In this document: piece by piece, positions 5,632-14,114 of the stretch
Position numbering within the stretch: the stretch's first letter is position 1
How the letters are laid out: each line of letters begins with the position of its first letter
From: a virus
DNA: 34,624 nucleotides
Direction: 5' to 3' (one strand)
Virus record (IMG/VR): IMGVR_UViG_3300031251_000073
Span: 1 to 34,624 of that record
Translations under genes and position numbers: made by a program
The notes under the pieces: generated by a model
What the model was told of the DNA's origin: nothing
The model's input: only the letters and a program-made list of their open reading frames with translations
Database searches by the model: none

Positions 5632-8600
5632 TTAGTTTCCGACTCGTTCGATAGTTATCCAGTTATAAGTTGAACTACCTTGGAGTGTAAATGTAGTCCC
5701 AGTATTATTTAATAATGATAAGGAGATTGTATCCCCCGCATTGTAACTTAGTGTTGTACTACCATTTAAACACAAAAAATTATTTTGTGATGCCATTAAG
5801 GGGAGTAGAAAAAGTCCAGAACTTTGCGTACCTGAGACCTGAATTTCACATCTAGCGATTGTTGAGGTAGTCCAAGAAGTTTGTGCACTAAGTAAAGATG
5901 CAGTGATTCTGTATTTGCCGGAAACTGGAACTGTAAAGACTCCAGTAGTAGCATTCATTGCTGAATGAGAATCGTAACTTTTAGTCCATGTGTTTATTGT
6001 AGCGGTAGAGGTATTTGTAATAGCTTGAGCGTTTGTAGTTACATATCGAGCATTCACACTCTCGGTCGCCTGCACCGTTGCGGGGCCTGACCTGCGAGAA
6101 ATGTAGAATCCTCCGGTGGTTGAATCGCTTCCGCCATCGTTAATCCCCCAAAACCTTAAAACATCACCTGCATTCAGGTAGGTTCCAGAGGCGCCGATAG
6201 CAGTTGGCTGTACTGTCCCAGAAGCAGATGCTCTCCATTCGCCAATCACCGCGCTCGGTCCAGTTCCATTATTAACTGAGTAACCCAAAGTGTAGCGATA
6301 GTTGGCCACATATGCGTGAGTAGTACCACAACTGATATAACCGTTAAAATCGTAGAAACCACTTACTGGTGCGATAATAGTATTCGAGACAACCGCACCA
6401 CTGGTATCCTTAGTTGCTGAAATGTTTAGCTGTACATAGGATGTGCTCACCGTAGTTGTGGTGATACTTCCATAGGCAGCAACAACCCTAGTATCCGTAT
6501 CCGCACTCATCGAAGTGTTAGATGACCAGCCTACGATTGGCACCAAGATTCTAACTCGTAGGTTGTCATTGTTTGCAGCAGTAAAGGGTACTCCAGTAAA
6601 ATTCCAGGTAGCTGCGCTTGGTCCAGGACCAGCAAAACTTACTCCTGTTCCACTTAACCAAACACCACCTACGACATCGCCGACGCCGGCTTTATTAGCC
6701 GAAACCGTGCCAAAACTTTGCTGTACCCCTGCTGTTGCTGCTAGCTTTGTCGTGTCGATAGCTAACCCAGTTGGTGGATTCAAAACGATAGAACCAGATG
6801 ATGCTCCGGTGAAAGCTACATAATAATCTATTTCAGCAGAGTCCCCAACTCTTCTATATTTCCCGGTAAATGTGGCACCAGTAAAAGCTCCAGTTGGTGT
6901 GAATGATGTCCAGTCCGTCATCGCTGGGCCGTTCGCTGTGATTTGAGGGCCTACGTAGAAGTCATCTAATAGCAAAGTCATCGCACCAGCCGCTGGGGTA
7001 GTGGCAGTAGTGCTATTGATACAGATTAAAGCTAAGCGAAATTGAGTAGCATTGGATGCCGTTTGGAAAGTGTTACCTTTAGATACAGCAGTACCGGTGC
7101 CTTGGACTAAGTTATATACACCAGCGGGTTGGATCCAAGCCGAGTTAGTTACATCATAAATATATACAGACCATGTGTTACTACTAGTACCGGGAAATGC
7201 CATACCAGTAGTAGCGACGTTGGCATAGGCTTGATAAGCAAATTGGATAGCTAGCACTTTAGCTTGGTCAATTGTTGGGATATTATAGACTTGAGAAAAG
7301 ATACCCTGACCAGCGGTGAAGTTAGTTGAAGCAGTGTTAGCTACAGACATTGAGTAAACGCCGTCCATAGCGCCAGTGGTAGTAGCAGTAAGAGATATAC
7401 TTGAGGCGGTCCCTAGGGTTGGGGCTCCGGATGGGATTAAGCTACTAAGTGTAACTGTACCGATTTGCCATCCACCGGCATCGCCATCTTCAAAATTATT
7501 ACCAACTAACATTCTATTTGGCCCTAACGCTGGATTATTTATGATAGCCCAGTAGCCTAATAAGATGTCTGCTTCAAAAGTAGCACCAGCAGTATTAGCA
7601 GTTACGCAAATATACGCGTTTTTCTCATAAGTAACCGTTTGATTTAACGCGTAAGTAGTCCCAGCTTGCCAAGGACTTAAGTGATACGAAGTGTTTGGAG
7701 CATAGGACCAATTCCAGCTAGCAGTACCAGTACCACCTGCCGTATTGATACAAGTGATCATTAGAGTCGTATTAGACCCCATCGCTTGCAGGACGTTACT
7801 CCCAGATGTTTGGACCGTAACTACACCAGTACTGTTATTTGCGATTAAGAATTGTTGGCCGTTAACTAAAGTAGTAGCGACTGGCAAAACCACAGTTTGA
7901 GTAGTCGTACCAGTAAAATATTGCTGAAATGTAGATCCTACGACTAAAGTGGTAGTTCCTGCTGCCGTAGCGGTAGTTGTATAACCTTCAAGCAAGTTAT
8001 TAGCAGATAAATTTTTATTTGCATCCCAACCAGCCCAACTAGTTGCAGCTGGGGCAGTAGATACAGCAGTTTTAGCAGTACCACCCATAGCAATTGGTAA
8101 AGCAGTAGATTGAGCAGAGCTATAATTCCAACCCCAGCTAGCAGTCCCAGTTCCACCTGCAGTGTTAACACAAGTAACTAATAGTTGAGTATTGGCGGCC
8201 ATTGCTTGAATTGCGTTTGAACCGGAAGTGTTTACTGTAACCACCCCGGTAGAAAGATTGGTGATTAAAAAAGACTGTCCGTTTGCTAAAGTGGTGGCTA
8301 CTGGCAAAACCACAGTTTGAGTGGTTGTTCCTGTGAAATATTGCTGATAAGCTGAACCAACTACTAGAGTAGTGGTTCCTGCTGCAGTAGCAGTAGTTGT
8401 ATAACCTTCGAGTAGATTATTAGCTGATAAATTTTTATTAGCATCCCAACCAGCCCAACTAGTTGCCGTTGGAGTAGCGGTAACAGAAGTTACACCCGTT
8501 CCACCAGATCCAACAACGAGCGTTGCGGACAATCCAGCTGCTGTTCCAGCCGTAGCGGCATTTAAATTTGCAACCTGAGTAGTAGAGGCCACCACAAACG

Positions 8601-9918
8601 GAGCAGTCCCAGTAGCTATCGTAGACGTTAGTTGGGTAGCTGATACTGTACTTGCAAATGTAGCAGCTTGGTTTTGATCAAGAGTTAGCGCTGTTGTTCT
8701 AGTTGTAGAGTTATTAGGGGTGGTGGAGAGAACTAATTTAGATCCATTATTAGCGGCTGTCCAGGCTTGAGTAGTAAAGCCTTCTACCGATAAGCTATTA
8801 GCAGTAGTGTGAATAGCGTCTGTAGCACCGCCTAACGTGAAGAAGCCCAGTCGACTACCGGAAGCCATAGCAGCCCCTGGATCACTAAGGCCGGACATTC
8901 CTGCGCCACTTGTGCTATTTTGTGTAGCGTTCGTGTTCGTGAATTTCGCTGTTTGAGTTGTAGTGTCGTAAATTCGGATAGCAGTAGTTTGCAATAAATC
9001 GTTAGTAGAGTCGTAACCTAGAATTGTCGTCCCCGTGTCGGTATTAACTTTAGTACCGTCATAGAACAATAATGGATTCACAGTTCCAACAGGTGCCGTA
9101 TAGGAGGTGGCATTAGTGCCACCGTTAGCGATAGCCACTATTCCGGTGACGTTTGCAGCAGTACCAGTTGTAGATTGATTTAGTGTAGGAAAGTCTGCGG
9201 CGATAGCTATACTAGGAACACCGGTGCTTGTAGTATTCTTGAGGATACCAGTTCCTAGGCCGGCTAGAGATGTTCCGTTTATTTTTCCTACAACTGTAGC
9301 ACTTTGAGTACCAGTTACATCGCCGCTTAAAGATCCACTAAAATTAACTGTAGTACCGGCGCTATAGACTTGATAACCAGCTGAATTGTTTAAGTTATTT
9401 TGGTCAATAACGAAGTACATCACTTGTGTATCATTTTGATAAACAGTGTCCCCGTTCTGAACTGTCGCTGTCGTTAAAGCAAAGCGAGCTGTTTGGTTAG
9501 CTACAACCACCATACGCTCGATAGCAGCGGGAGGAATGTTAGCTAATGGAACTAAACCACTTGAATCAAGAGGTGCTACACCATTAGCAGCTCCAACAGC
9601 AGAGGTTAGGACATCTAGGGAGGCGTGCCCAGTGAGGGAAGCAGTGATAGCGCCAGCAGCAAAATTACCACTACCATCTCGTTCTACTAAAGTAGAAGGA
9701 GTATTTAGACTAGTAGCTGCCGCTGTTAGGGCATAAGTGGCATTTGAAGCTATAGGAAGCCAGCTAGTTCCATTGCTTTCATAAAGAATATCACTACTTA
9801 AATCAATTGCTAAGGCACCATTTCCAGCAACTGAAGCTGCTGGAAAAGCTCCAGTATTAGGATAAGTGTTAGCACCGCTACCTGAACCACCAGTAGGTGG
9901 CCAAAAAAATGAACTCAT
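5632..9918 (-). CDS. Giant tail fibre with internal duplication and tandem C1q-like tips
   Basis: The 1428-residue protein is the likely receptor-binding fibre. The N-terminus (MSSFFWPPTGGSGSG) is short and glycine-rich and should attach to the virion. Residues to about 480 contain fibre phrases such as ERDGSGNFAAGAITASLTG and VAIANGGTNATS. Units at about 484-598 and 624-738 are near-copies with a 140-residue period, each starting ATSWAGWDANKNLSANNL. A segment near 1015-1030 (GKYRRVGDSAEI) is a further fibre module. The last two regions, about 1140-1278 and 1285-1428, look like C1q/TNF-type jelly-roll heads (VPVSGKYRI, then AGDTISL, ending ITIERVGN). Such heads usually trimerise and bind host surface groups. 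Composition is Thr/Ala/Ser/Gly-rich throughout. Confidence 0.92.
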   Translation of the reverse strand: MSSFFWPPTGGSGSGANTYPNTGAFPAASVAGNGALAIDLSSDILYESNGTSWLPIASNATYALTAAATSLNTPSTLVERDGSGNFAAGAITASLTGHASLDVLTSAVGAANGVAPLDSSGLVPLANIPPAAIERMVVVANQTARFALTTATVQNGDTVYQNDTQVMYFVIDQNNLNNSAGYQVYSAGTTVNFSGSLSGDVTGTQSATVVGKINGTSLAGLGTGILKNTTSTGVPSIAIAADFPTLNQSTTGTAANVTGIVAIANGGTNATSYTAPVGTVNPLLFYDGTKVNTDTGTTILGYDSTNDLLQTTAIRIYDTTTQTAKFTNTNATQNSTSGAGMSGLSDPGAAMASGSRLGFFTLGGATDAIHTTANSLSVEGFTTQAWTAANNGSKLVLSTTPNNSTTRTTALTLDQNQAATFASTVSATQLTSTIATGTAPFVVASTTQVANLNAATAGTAAGLSATLVVGSGGTGVTSVTATPTATSWAGWDANKNLSANNLLEGYTTTATAAGTTTLVVGSAYQQYFTGTTTQTVVLPVATTLANGQSFLITNLSTGVVTVNTSGSNAIQAMAANTQLLVTCVNTAGGTGTASWGWNYSSAQSTALPIAMGGTAKTAVSTAPAATSWAGWDANKNLSANNLLEGYTTTATAAGTTTLVVGSTFQQYFTGTTTQTVVLPVATTLVNGQQFLIANNSTGVVTVQTSGSNVLQAMGSNTTLMITCINTAGGTGTASWNWSYAPNTSYHLSPWQAGTTYALNQTVTYEKNAYICVTANTAGATFEADILLGYWAIINNPALGPNRMLVGNNFEDGDAGGWQIGTVTLSSLIPSGAPTLGTASSISLTATTTGAMDGVYSMSVANTASTNFTAGQGIFSQVYNIPTIDQAKVLAIQFAYQAYANVATTGMAFPGTSSNTWSVYIYDVTNSAWIQPAGVYNLVQGTGTAVSKGNTFQTASNATQFRLALICINSTTATTPAAGAMTLLLDDFYVGPQITANGPAMTDWTSFTPTGAFTGATFTGKYRRVGDSAEIDYYVAFTGASSGSIVLNPPTGLAIDTTKLAATAGVQQSFGTVSANKAGVGDVVGGVWLSGTGVSFAGPGPSAATWNFTGVPFTAANNDNLRVRILVPIVGWSSNTSMSADTDTRVVAAYGSITTTTVSTSYVQLNISATKDTSGAVVSNTIIAPVSGFYDFNGYISCGTTHAYVANYRYTLGYSVNNGTGPSAVIGEWRASASGTVQPTAIGASGTYLNAGDVLRFWGINDGGSDSTTGGFYISRRSGPATVQATESVNARYVTTNAQAITNTSTATINTWTKSYDSHSAMNATTGVFTVPVSGKYRITASLLSAQTSWTTSTIARCEIQVSGTQSSGLFLLPLMASQNNFLCLNGSTTLSYNAGDTISLSLLNNTGTTFTLQGSSTYNWITIERVGN
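7705..8468 (-). repeat. Duplicated fibre segment, 420-bp period
   Basis: Bases about 7705-8048 and 8125-8468 align at an exact offset of 420 bases (140 codons) with roughly 85-90 percent identity by eye. A less similar 76-base linker lies between them. Many differences fall at third codon positions, so the copy is older than the 36-bp repeat at 3725 and has been kept under selection. Confidence 0.85.
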
Positions 9919-9919
9919 A

Positions 9920-10348
9920 TTAGTTCCAATCCTTCATCTGGCCAGTTATTGTCAAACTTCCAGACCCTGAAGTATTGGTATATTGTAGCATTAAATACTT
10001 AGCACCAATTTGAGCTAGGTTAACATAGAACCCACCAGCAGCACCAGCTGGTTGGGTAAGCACAGGGCTAAATGTTAGAGCATAAAAATTTACATCAGCA
10101 TTAGCTACCATTACTTGTATAGTTCCAGTAGGAGTACCAGTATAAGTAACAGATAGACCAATACTATCCATTTTAGATATATCTACGATTTGGCTATAAA
10201 TAGTGTTAGTAGAAGCCATGGCACCAGCTAGGGTTCCAGAAGGAGCTGAACCGCCACCATATAAAGAAGGGTTGTTAGGTAAAAAATTAGTGGCTGGACT
10301 GGTTGCTTGCCAGTTTAATGTAAAAGGCGTCTGGTTTTTACCTGACAT
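9920..10348 (-). CDS. Beta-rich fibre-associated virion protein
   Basis: The 142-residue product begins MSGKNQTPFTLNWQATSP and is rich in Thr, Ser, Gly and Asn with alternating hydrophobics, ending LTITGQMKDWN. It looks like a small beta-sandwich. An AGGAAGG ribosome site precedes the ATG at the usual distance. It ends one base before the fibre's ATG, so the pair is probably made together, and it may be an adaptor or chaperone for the fibre. I cannot name the family. Similar small beta proteins are often found next to fibres in podovirus genomes. Confidence 0.7.
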   Translation of the reverse strand: MSGKNQTPFTLNWQATSPATNFLPNNPSLYGGGSAPSGTLAGAMASTNTIYSQIVDISKMDSIGLSVTYTGTPTGTIQVMVANADVNFYALTFSPVLTQPAGAAGGFYVNLAQIGAKYLMLQYTNTSGSGSLTITGQMKDWN

Positions 10349-10421
10349 AATTACTACCTTCCTAAATAAGGGTTCGCGGGAAGTAAGCCGCTCGGGTTAC
10401 TATACATGTTAGGTTGGCCAC

Positions 10422-12533
10422 TTAGTGCTTAGCGGCCATCCTAGCTTCCATAGGAGTTTGATACATAGTGTTAACCTTGTTAATCTGAGTTAGAGTGGCT
10501 CCAGATACCTTACTGTTGCCCTTTTGAGCTCCAGCTTGCCCTTGTTGTTGAGCTTGTTGAGGTCCTGCTGAGTGCACGATGGCCTGCATTGCTTGAGGGG
10601 TCATAGTTCCATCAAGTCCGTTTCCACCTATAAGAATGTTTAAAGAAGTCCTTTGAGCATAAGGAATACTCTTGTCGGCTGCCTTATGCTCAACTACAGC
10701 TTGAGTAACCTTAGACACTATAGCTTTATGAAGTCCAGGATAGATAGTCTGAATCGTCTTTACATCCTGAGGCATTAGAGTGCCTTCCTTGGCGTACTTT
10801 AGCACCATCAATGGTTGCTGAGCAATGTCTAAGGCCCTGTTATATCTAGCTTGTTGTGCCTTGTTAATCGGAGGGGTGGCATCAAAAGCACTTACAGCAA
10901 CGGGTTTAGGTTTTATGTTTGAAAAGTAGGCACTGGCAGTAGCAGCAGTTGTTGCAGCTACAGTGGCATGGGCTGGTAGGTAGTGCCCTAGACTACCACC
11001 AACCTTAATAGCATTTGCTGGGTTCTGGAAAGAGTCTAGACTCTTTTGAAGCTTGTCACGAGACTCCTGATCAGGAATAAGATTTTTAGATAACACTTCT
11101 GCTCCACCCTTGAACATAGCAGCAGTAGCACTATCTAGAAGTCTCTGGCCCTTAATTACGTTTCCAATGTAGTCTAATGTTGCCTTAGCGGCAGTAGAGT
11201 CGACAGCAGATTCTACAAAAGGTTTAGCAACAGTACGTAATACTTTCCCTAGAACTCTCTCGCCCATAAACGCGCCCATAATAGGGTGTCCCACTAAGAA
11301 ACCTAATCCACCGCCAACTGCTTCTGCAGTGCCCGTACCTAAACTATTAACAAGTGCCTCAGTTCCCTTGTTGTAGATCCAGGCACCTGCCTTCGTACCG
11401 AAGCTCTCTTTGACACCTAGGTGATAGTTAAGGGAAGGAGTTGAGTCGAGTTTGAAATCATCTGGAATAGCAAGCCCAGCTTCAGTGTGGATTTCACCTA
11501 TCTTATCTGCGATGCCTTTAGTGTCATTTAGGTATTTCTTGATGTCACCCTTGGCTGCGTCAAAACCTGGAGCATTTGCTTGTAGTTCCTCAATCTTAGG
11601 AGCCAACTTACTAAGTTGCTTTTCCACCGGACTTTGCTTGGTATCTTCAGTGACTTCCTTAGCAGCTTCTTCACCAGCTCTCAACGCTGCCTGCTGAAAT
11701 TCTGGGTTGACCGATGCAGCCTTGAGACGTCCAAACATAGTGTTCATCGCCGCTTGACGTTGTAGGAGTTCTTCCTTTGCTGCTGCTAGATCTGCTGGGT
11801 TCATCTTCTGAAGGCGAGAAATTTCTGCTTGCATATCTTGTACAAAGTCAGTAGTTGCTACCTTCTTAGCACCTGAACTGAATAGAGAACCAACAGTTCC
11901 TAATGCTGCCCCACCAACACTGCCAATGACGCCAGATAGCCCAATATTGGCAGCTGCTGTGCCTAGAGTCTGATTAGGATCACCAGTAACAAGCTTGGAG
12001 AGTTCATCTGATGTAGATAGCGCTGCCATCTCAGCACCAGTTTTGATACCAGTAGATACAATCTTAGGAAGAGCATAAGCAGCAATTGCTTTTTCAGCAA
12101 GTCCGCCGACCTTAGTAACTTGTCCAGCAAGACTGGCTCCTTTAAGCTCAGGAACAAACATAGATCCTATGAAACCTGCTGCATTAGCCCCAGCGTGTTC
12201 TAACGGATTAGTGGCTTTACGCCCCCTGATAGCTTCACCAGTTGTAAGTCCTGATGCTATTTCCATAGCTGGAGCAAGTGGCCCAATGACACCTTCAGCA
12301 GCACCTTCTGCTACTGTTAATGCTTGCTGTGGGATAGTCCCATACTTCTCGTTATTCTGGTACTCTGCTGCTGCTTGAGGATTAAGGTCTGGGAAATTAC
12401 TGAAGTCGTATTCACTTGCTGCAGAACCAGGTGTTGGAGTAGGAGGCAGTTGTGATACACCTGTTCCACCCTGTGAAGGAGACACTGCTGGACTAATAGA
12501 TGGGAGGTCAGAGAAATCAAGTTGTTCTGACAT
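10422..12533 (-). CDS. Internal virion (ejection) protein, 703 aa
   Basis: The 703-residue product is the third of three consecutive large Ala/Gln-rich proteins that hold the position of podovirus internal core proteins, which leave the head with the DNA and form a channel through the host envelope. The N-terminus has two short DFS motifs (LDFSDLP and YDFSNFP) joined by a Pro/Thr linker. Residues 75-240 and 395-440 contain long glycine- and alanine-rich hydrophobic helices that could insert in membranes. Residues about 240-330 look like a coiled coil. The last 150 residues are Gln-rich with GGNGLDGTMTPQAMQAI, reminiscent of a peptidoglycan-binding helix set, but no catalytic lysozyme or transglycosylase motif is visible. 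The ATG follows the previous stop directly, with AAGGAAAG upstream. Confidence 0.75.
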   Translation of the reverse strand: MSEQLDFSDLPSISPAVSPSQGGTGVSQLPPTPTPGSAASEYDFSNFPDLNPQAAAEYQNNEKYGTIPQQALTVAEGAAEGVIGPLAPAMEIASGLTTGEAIRGRKATNPLEHAGANAAGFIGSMFVPELKGASLAGQVTKVGGLAEKAIAAYALPKIVSTGIKTGAEMAALSTSDELSKLVTGDPNQTLGTAAANIGLSGVIGSVGGAALGTVGSLFSSGAKKVATTDFVQDMQAEISRLQKMNPADLAAAKEELLQRQAAMNTMFGRLKAASVNPEFQQAALRAGEEAAKEVTEDTKQSPVEKQLSKLAPKIEELQANAPGFDAAKGDIKKYLNDTKGIADKIGEIHTEAGLAIPDDFKLDSTPSLNYHLGVKESFGTKAGAWIYNKGTEALVNSLGTGTAEAVGGGLGFLVGHPIMGAFMGERVLGKVLRTVAKPFVESAVDSTAAKATLDYIGNVIKGQRLLDSATAAMFKGGAEVLSKNLIPDQESRDKLQKSLDSFQNPANAIKVGGSLGHYLPAHATVAATTAATASAYFSNIKPKPVAVSAFDATPPINKAQQARYNRALDIAQQPLMVLKYAKEGTLMPQDVKTIQTIYPGLHKAIVSKVTQAVVEHKAADKSIPYAQRTSLNILIGGNGLDGTMTPQAMQAIVHSAGPQQAQQQGQAGAQKGNSKVSGATLTQINKVNTMYQTPMEARMAAKH

Positions 12534-14114
12534 TTAAATCTTTCCTTGCTCACGCAGTGCCTTGATTAAATCACCTTGGGAGACATTTGGATACTTAGCT
12601 TGTGCTGCTTGAAGGACTTGTTGCTGTTGAGGATTTAGACCTGATGGTGCTTGCGCTTGACTAAACGGTGTGATGCCCATCGAAGTCATTGCTGAGTTTC
12701 TATCAGAGTCAAGTTGAGCTTTTAGGTTCTTAAGAGTTTGTAAAGTCCCACCAAGGTTAACTCCACCAATATCACCGACTTGTTTGCCATAGTTTTGATA
12801 CTCACGGTCGTTAAGTCTGTTCAATCCTGTCATCTTGTTAAGAGACACTTGAATTGCTTCTCTATCAGAATTAGCATCAGCCCGGTTCTTAACACTCCAA
12901 GCACCAGTCATCCCATATTGTTCCTGATCAGCTATAGCTTTATCAATTAGAGGTGCTAACTCGTTCATATTAGCAAGACGCTCAGCATCTGGTTGGGCGA
13001 CTGAGTGAGAAGCAACACCTACGCCAGGAACATACTTAGATTGTGCGTCTTTGTAGAGTTCTGGATTGATGCGCTGAGCATTAGCAAGAACAGTCTTATA
13101 CTGAGCCTCAGACCCTGCTCCTCCACCACCTGTACCATTGAAAGCACTTGCTTGAGCCATAAGATGAGCATTTTGAACTAACGGTATCATCTGCTGCTGG
13201 AGCTGAGAGATAGCAAGGGCACCATTAGCTTGAGCCATTGGTGTTCCTGCCTTATCAGCTGCTTCCTTGATCTTAGAGGCATAGATACCTAGTTGAGTAG
13301 CTTTAGCCATATTCTCTGCTACTGCTGCATTCTTGTACTGATCCAGATACCCGTTATAGACGTTAATCTTATTATTTTGATTACTTTTTTGTGCTGCAAT
13401 GTCCCTATCAATTTGACTATTCAACCACTCCATGGCAGGATTACCTTGGTGGGTGAAAGCACTACTGAAACCACCTAGAAGAAGACCAATACCAGTTGCT
13501 ATCCTTTGTCCAGTATTCTCCTTCATAGTATCAAGGTAGTGATTAGGCTTAATATGATCATTTCGTACGTCTGTCAGAGCCTGTTCGATTTGGTTTTGCA
13601 TGGAGTTGCTTGTAACATCCCACTTAGTAGCAGCATCCTGAAGATCCAGTTGATTCTGGTGTTCAATGGCAGCTTGATCTGTAGCAAGACCTGCTTCTGC
13701 GGCTGTCTTTGCCTTGATAGCGCCTACTTGATTAGAGTAAACATTATTGAGGTTTAAAGAATCAGTTAAAGATGCTTTAGGAGATGCGGTTGGCTTGCTG
13801 GCTGGTTGATGAGTATCAGGTGGAGCTTCTGCTACTACTTTATCTGGTGCCGCTGCTACTGGAGCCGCTGCTTCTTCACTGTCAGGATCAACTGGTTCTA
13901 CACCTTCTGGTAGTGGTGCTTCTGGACCTGGCTGTGGGGTAGGAGTAGGACCACCTTCAGCTAAGTGAATAGGAAGTTTCTCTAGTTGCTTACGCATCAC
14001 AGCAGGAAGAGCATGTTTAGCCATGATGATGTGATGTCCATCTTTGGACACCATAGTTACTGAATGCTTGTCTTCCTTGATCTTTTTAAAGCTAGACAGG
14101 TTAAGACCGCGCAT
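12534..14114 (-). CDS. Internal virion protein, 526 aa
   Basis: The 526-residue product begins with a compact module (NLSSFKKIKEDKHSVTM, then KDGHHIIMAKHAL and LAEGG) that recurs at the start of virion proteins in many podovirus-like genomes. It is followed by a Pro/Glu/Ala linker at about 55-115, long helices, a glycine-zipper segment (IATGIGLLLGGFSSAF) near residue 210, and a Gln-rich C-terminus. It probably belongs to the ejectosome with its neighbours. Its ATG overlaps the previous TAA (TAATG), with GAGGTAAG as the ribosome site. No enzyme motif is seen. Confidence 0.75.
   Translation of the reverse strand: MRGLNLSSFKKIKEDKHSVTMVSKDGHHIIMAKHALPAVMRKQLEKLPIHLAEGGPTPTPQPGPEAPLPEGVEPVDPDSEEAAAPVAAAPDKVVAEAPPDTHQPASKPTASPKASLTDSLNLNNVYSNQVGAIKAKTAAEAGLATDQAAIEHQNQLDLQDAATKWDVTSNSMQNQIEQALTDVRNDHIKPNHYLDTMKENTGQRIATGIGLLLGGFSSAFTHQGNPAMEWLNSQIDRDIAAQKSNQNNKINVYNGYLDQYKNAAVAENMAKATQLGIYASKIKEAADKAGTPMAQANGALAISQLQQQMIPLVQNAHLMAQASAFNGTGGGGAGSEAQYKTVLANAQRINPELYKDAQSKYVPGVGVASHSVAQPDAERLANMNELAPLIDKAIADQEQYGMTGAWSVKNRADANSDREAIQVSLNKMTGLNRLNDREYQNYGKQVGDIGGVNLGGTLQTLKNLKAQLDSDRNSAMTSMGITPFSQAQAPSGLNPQQQQVLQAAQAKYPNVSQGDLIKALREQGKI

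Noticed and set aside
7705-8468. Diversity-generating retroelement target in the fibre
   Set aside because: No reverse transcriptase or template repeat is present; differences between the copies are not concentrated at adenines but look like ordinary divergence.
10422-10620. Endolysin or peptidoglycan-binding domain at the C-terminus of the 703-aa protein
   Set aside because: The phrase GGNGLDGTMTPQAMQAI is suggestive, but the conserved residues of a binding domain and any catalytic motif are missing by eye.
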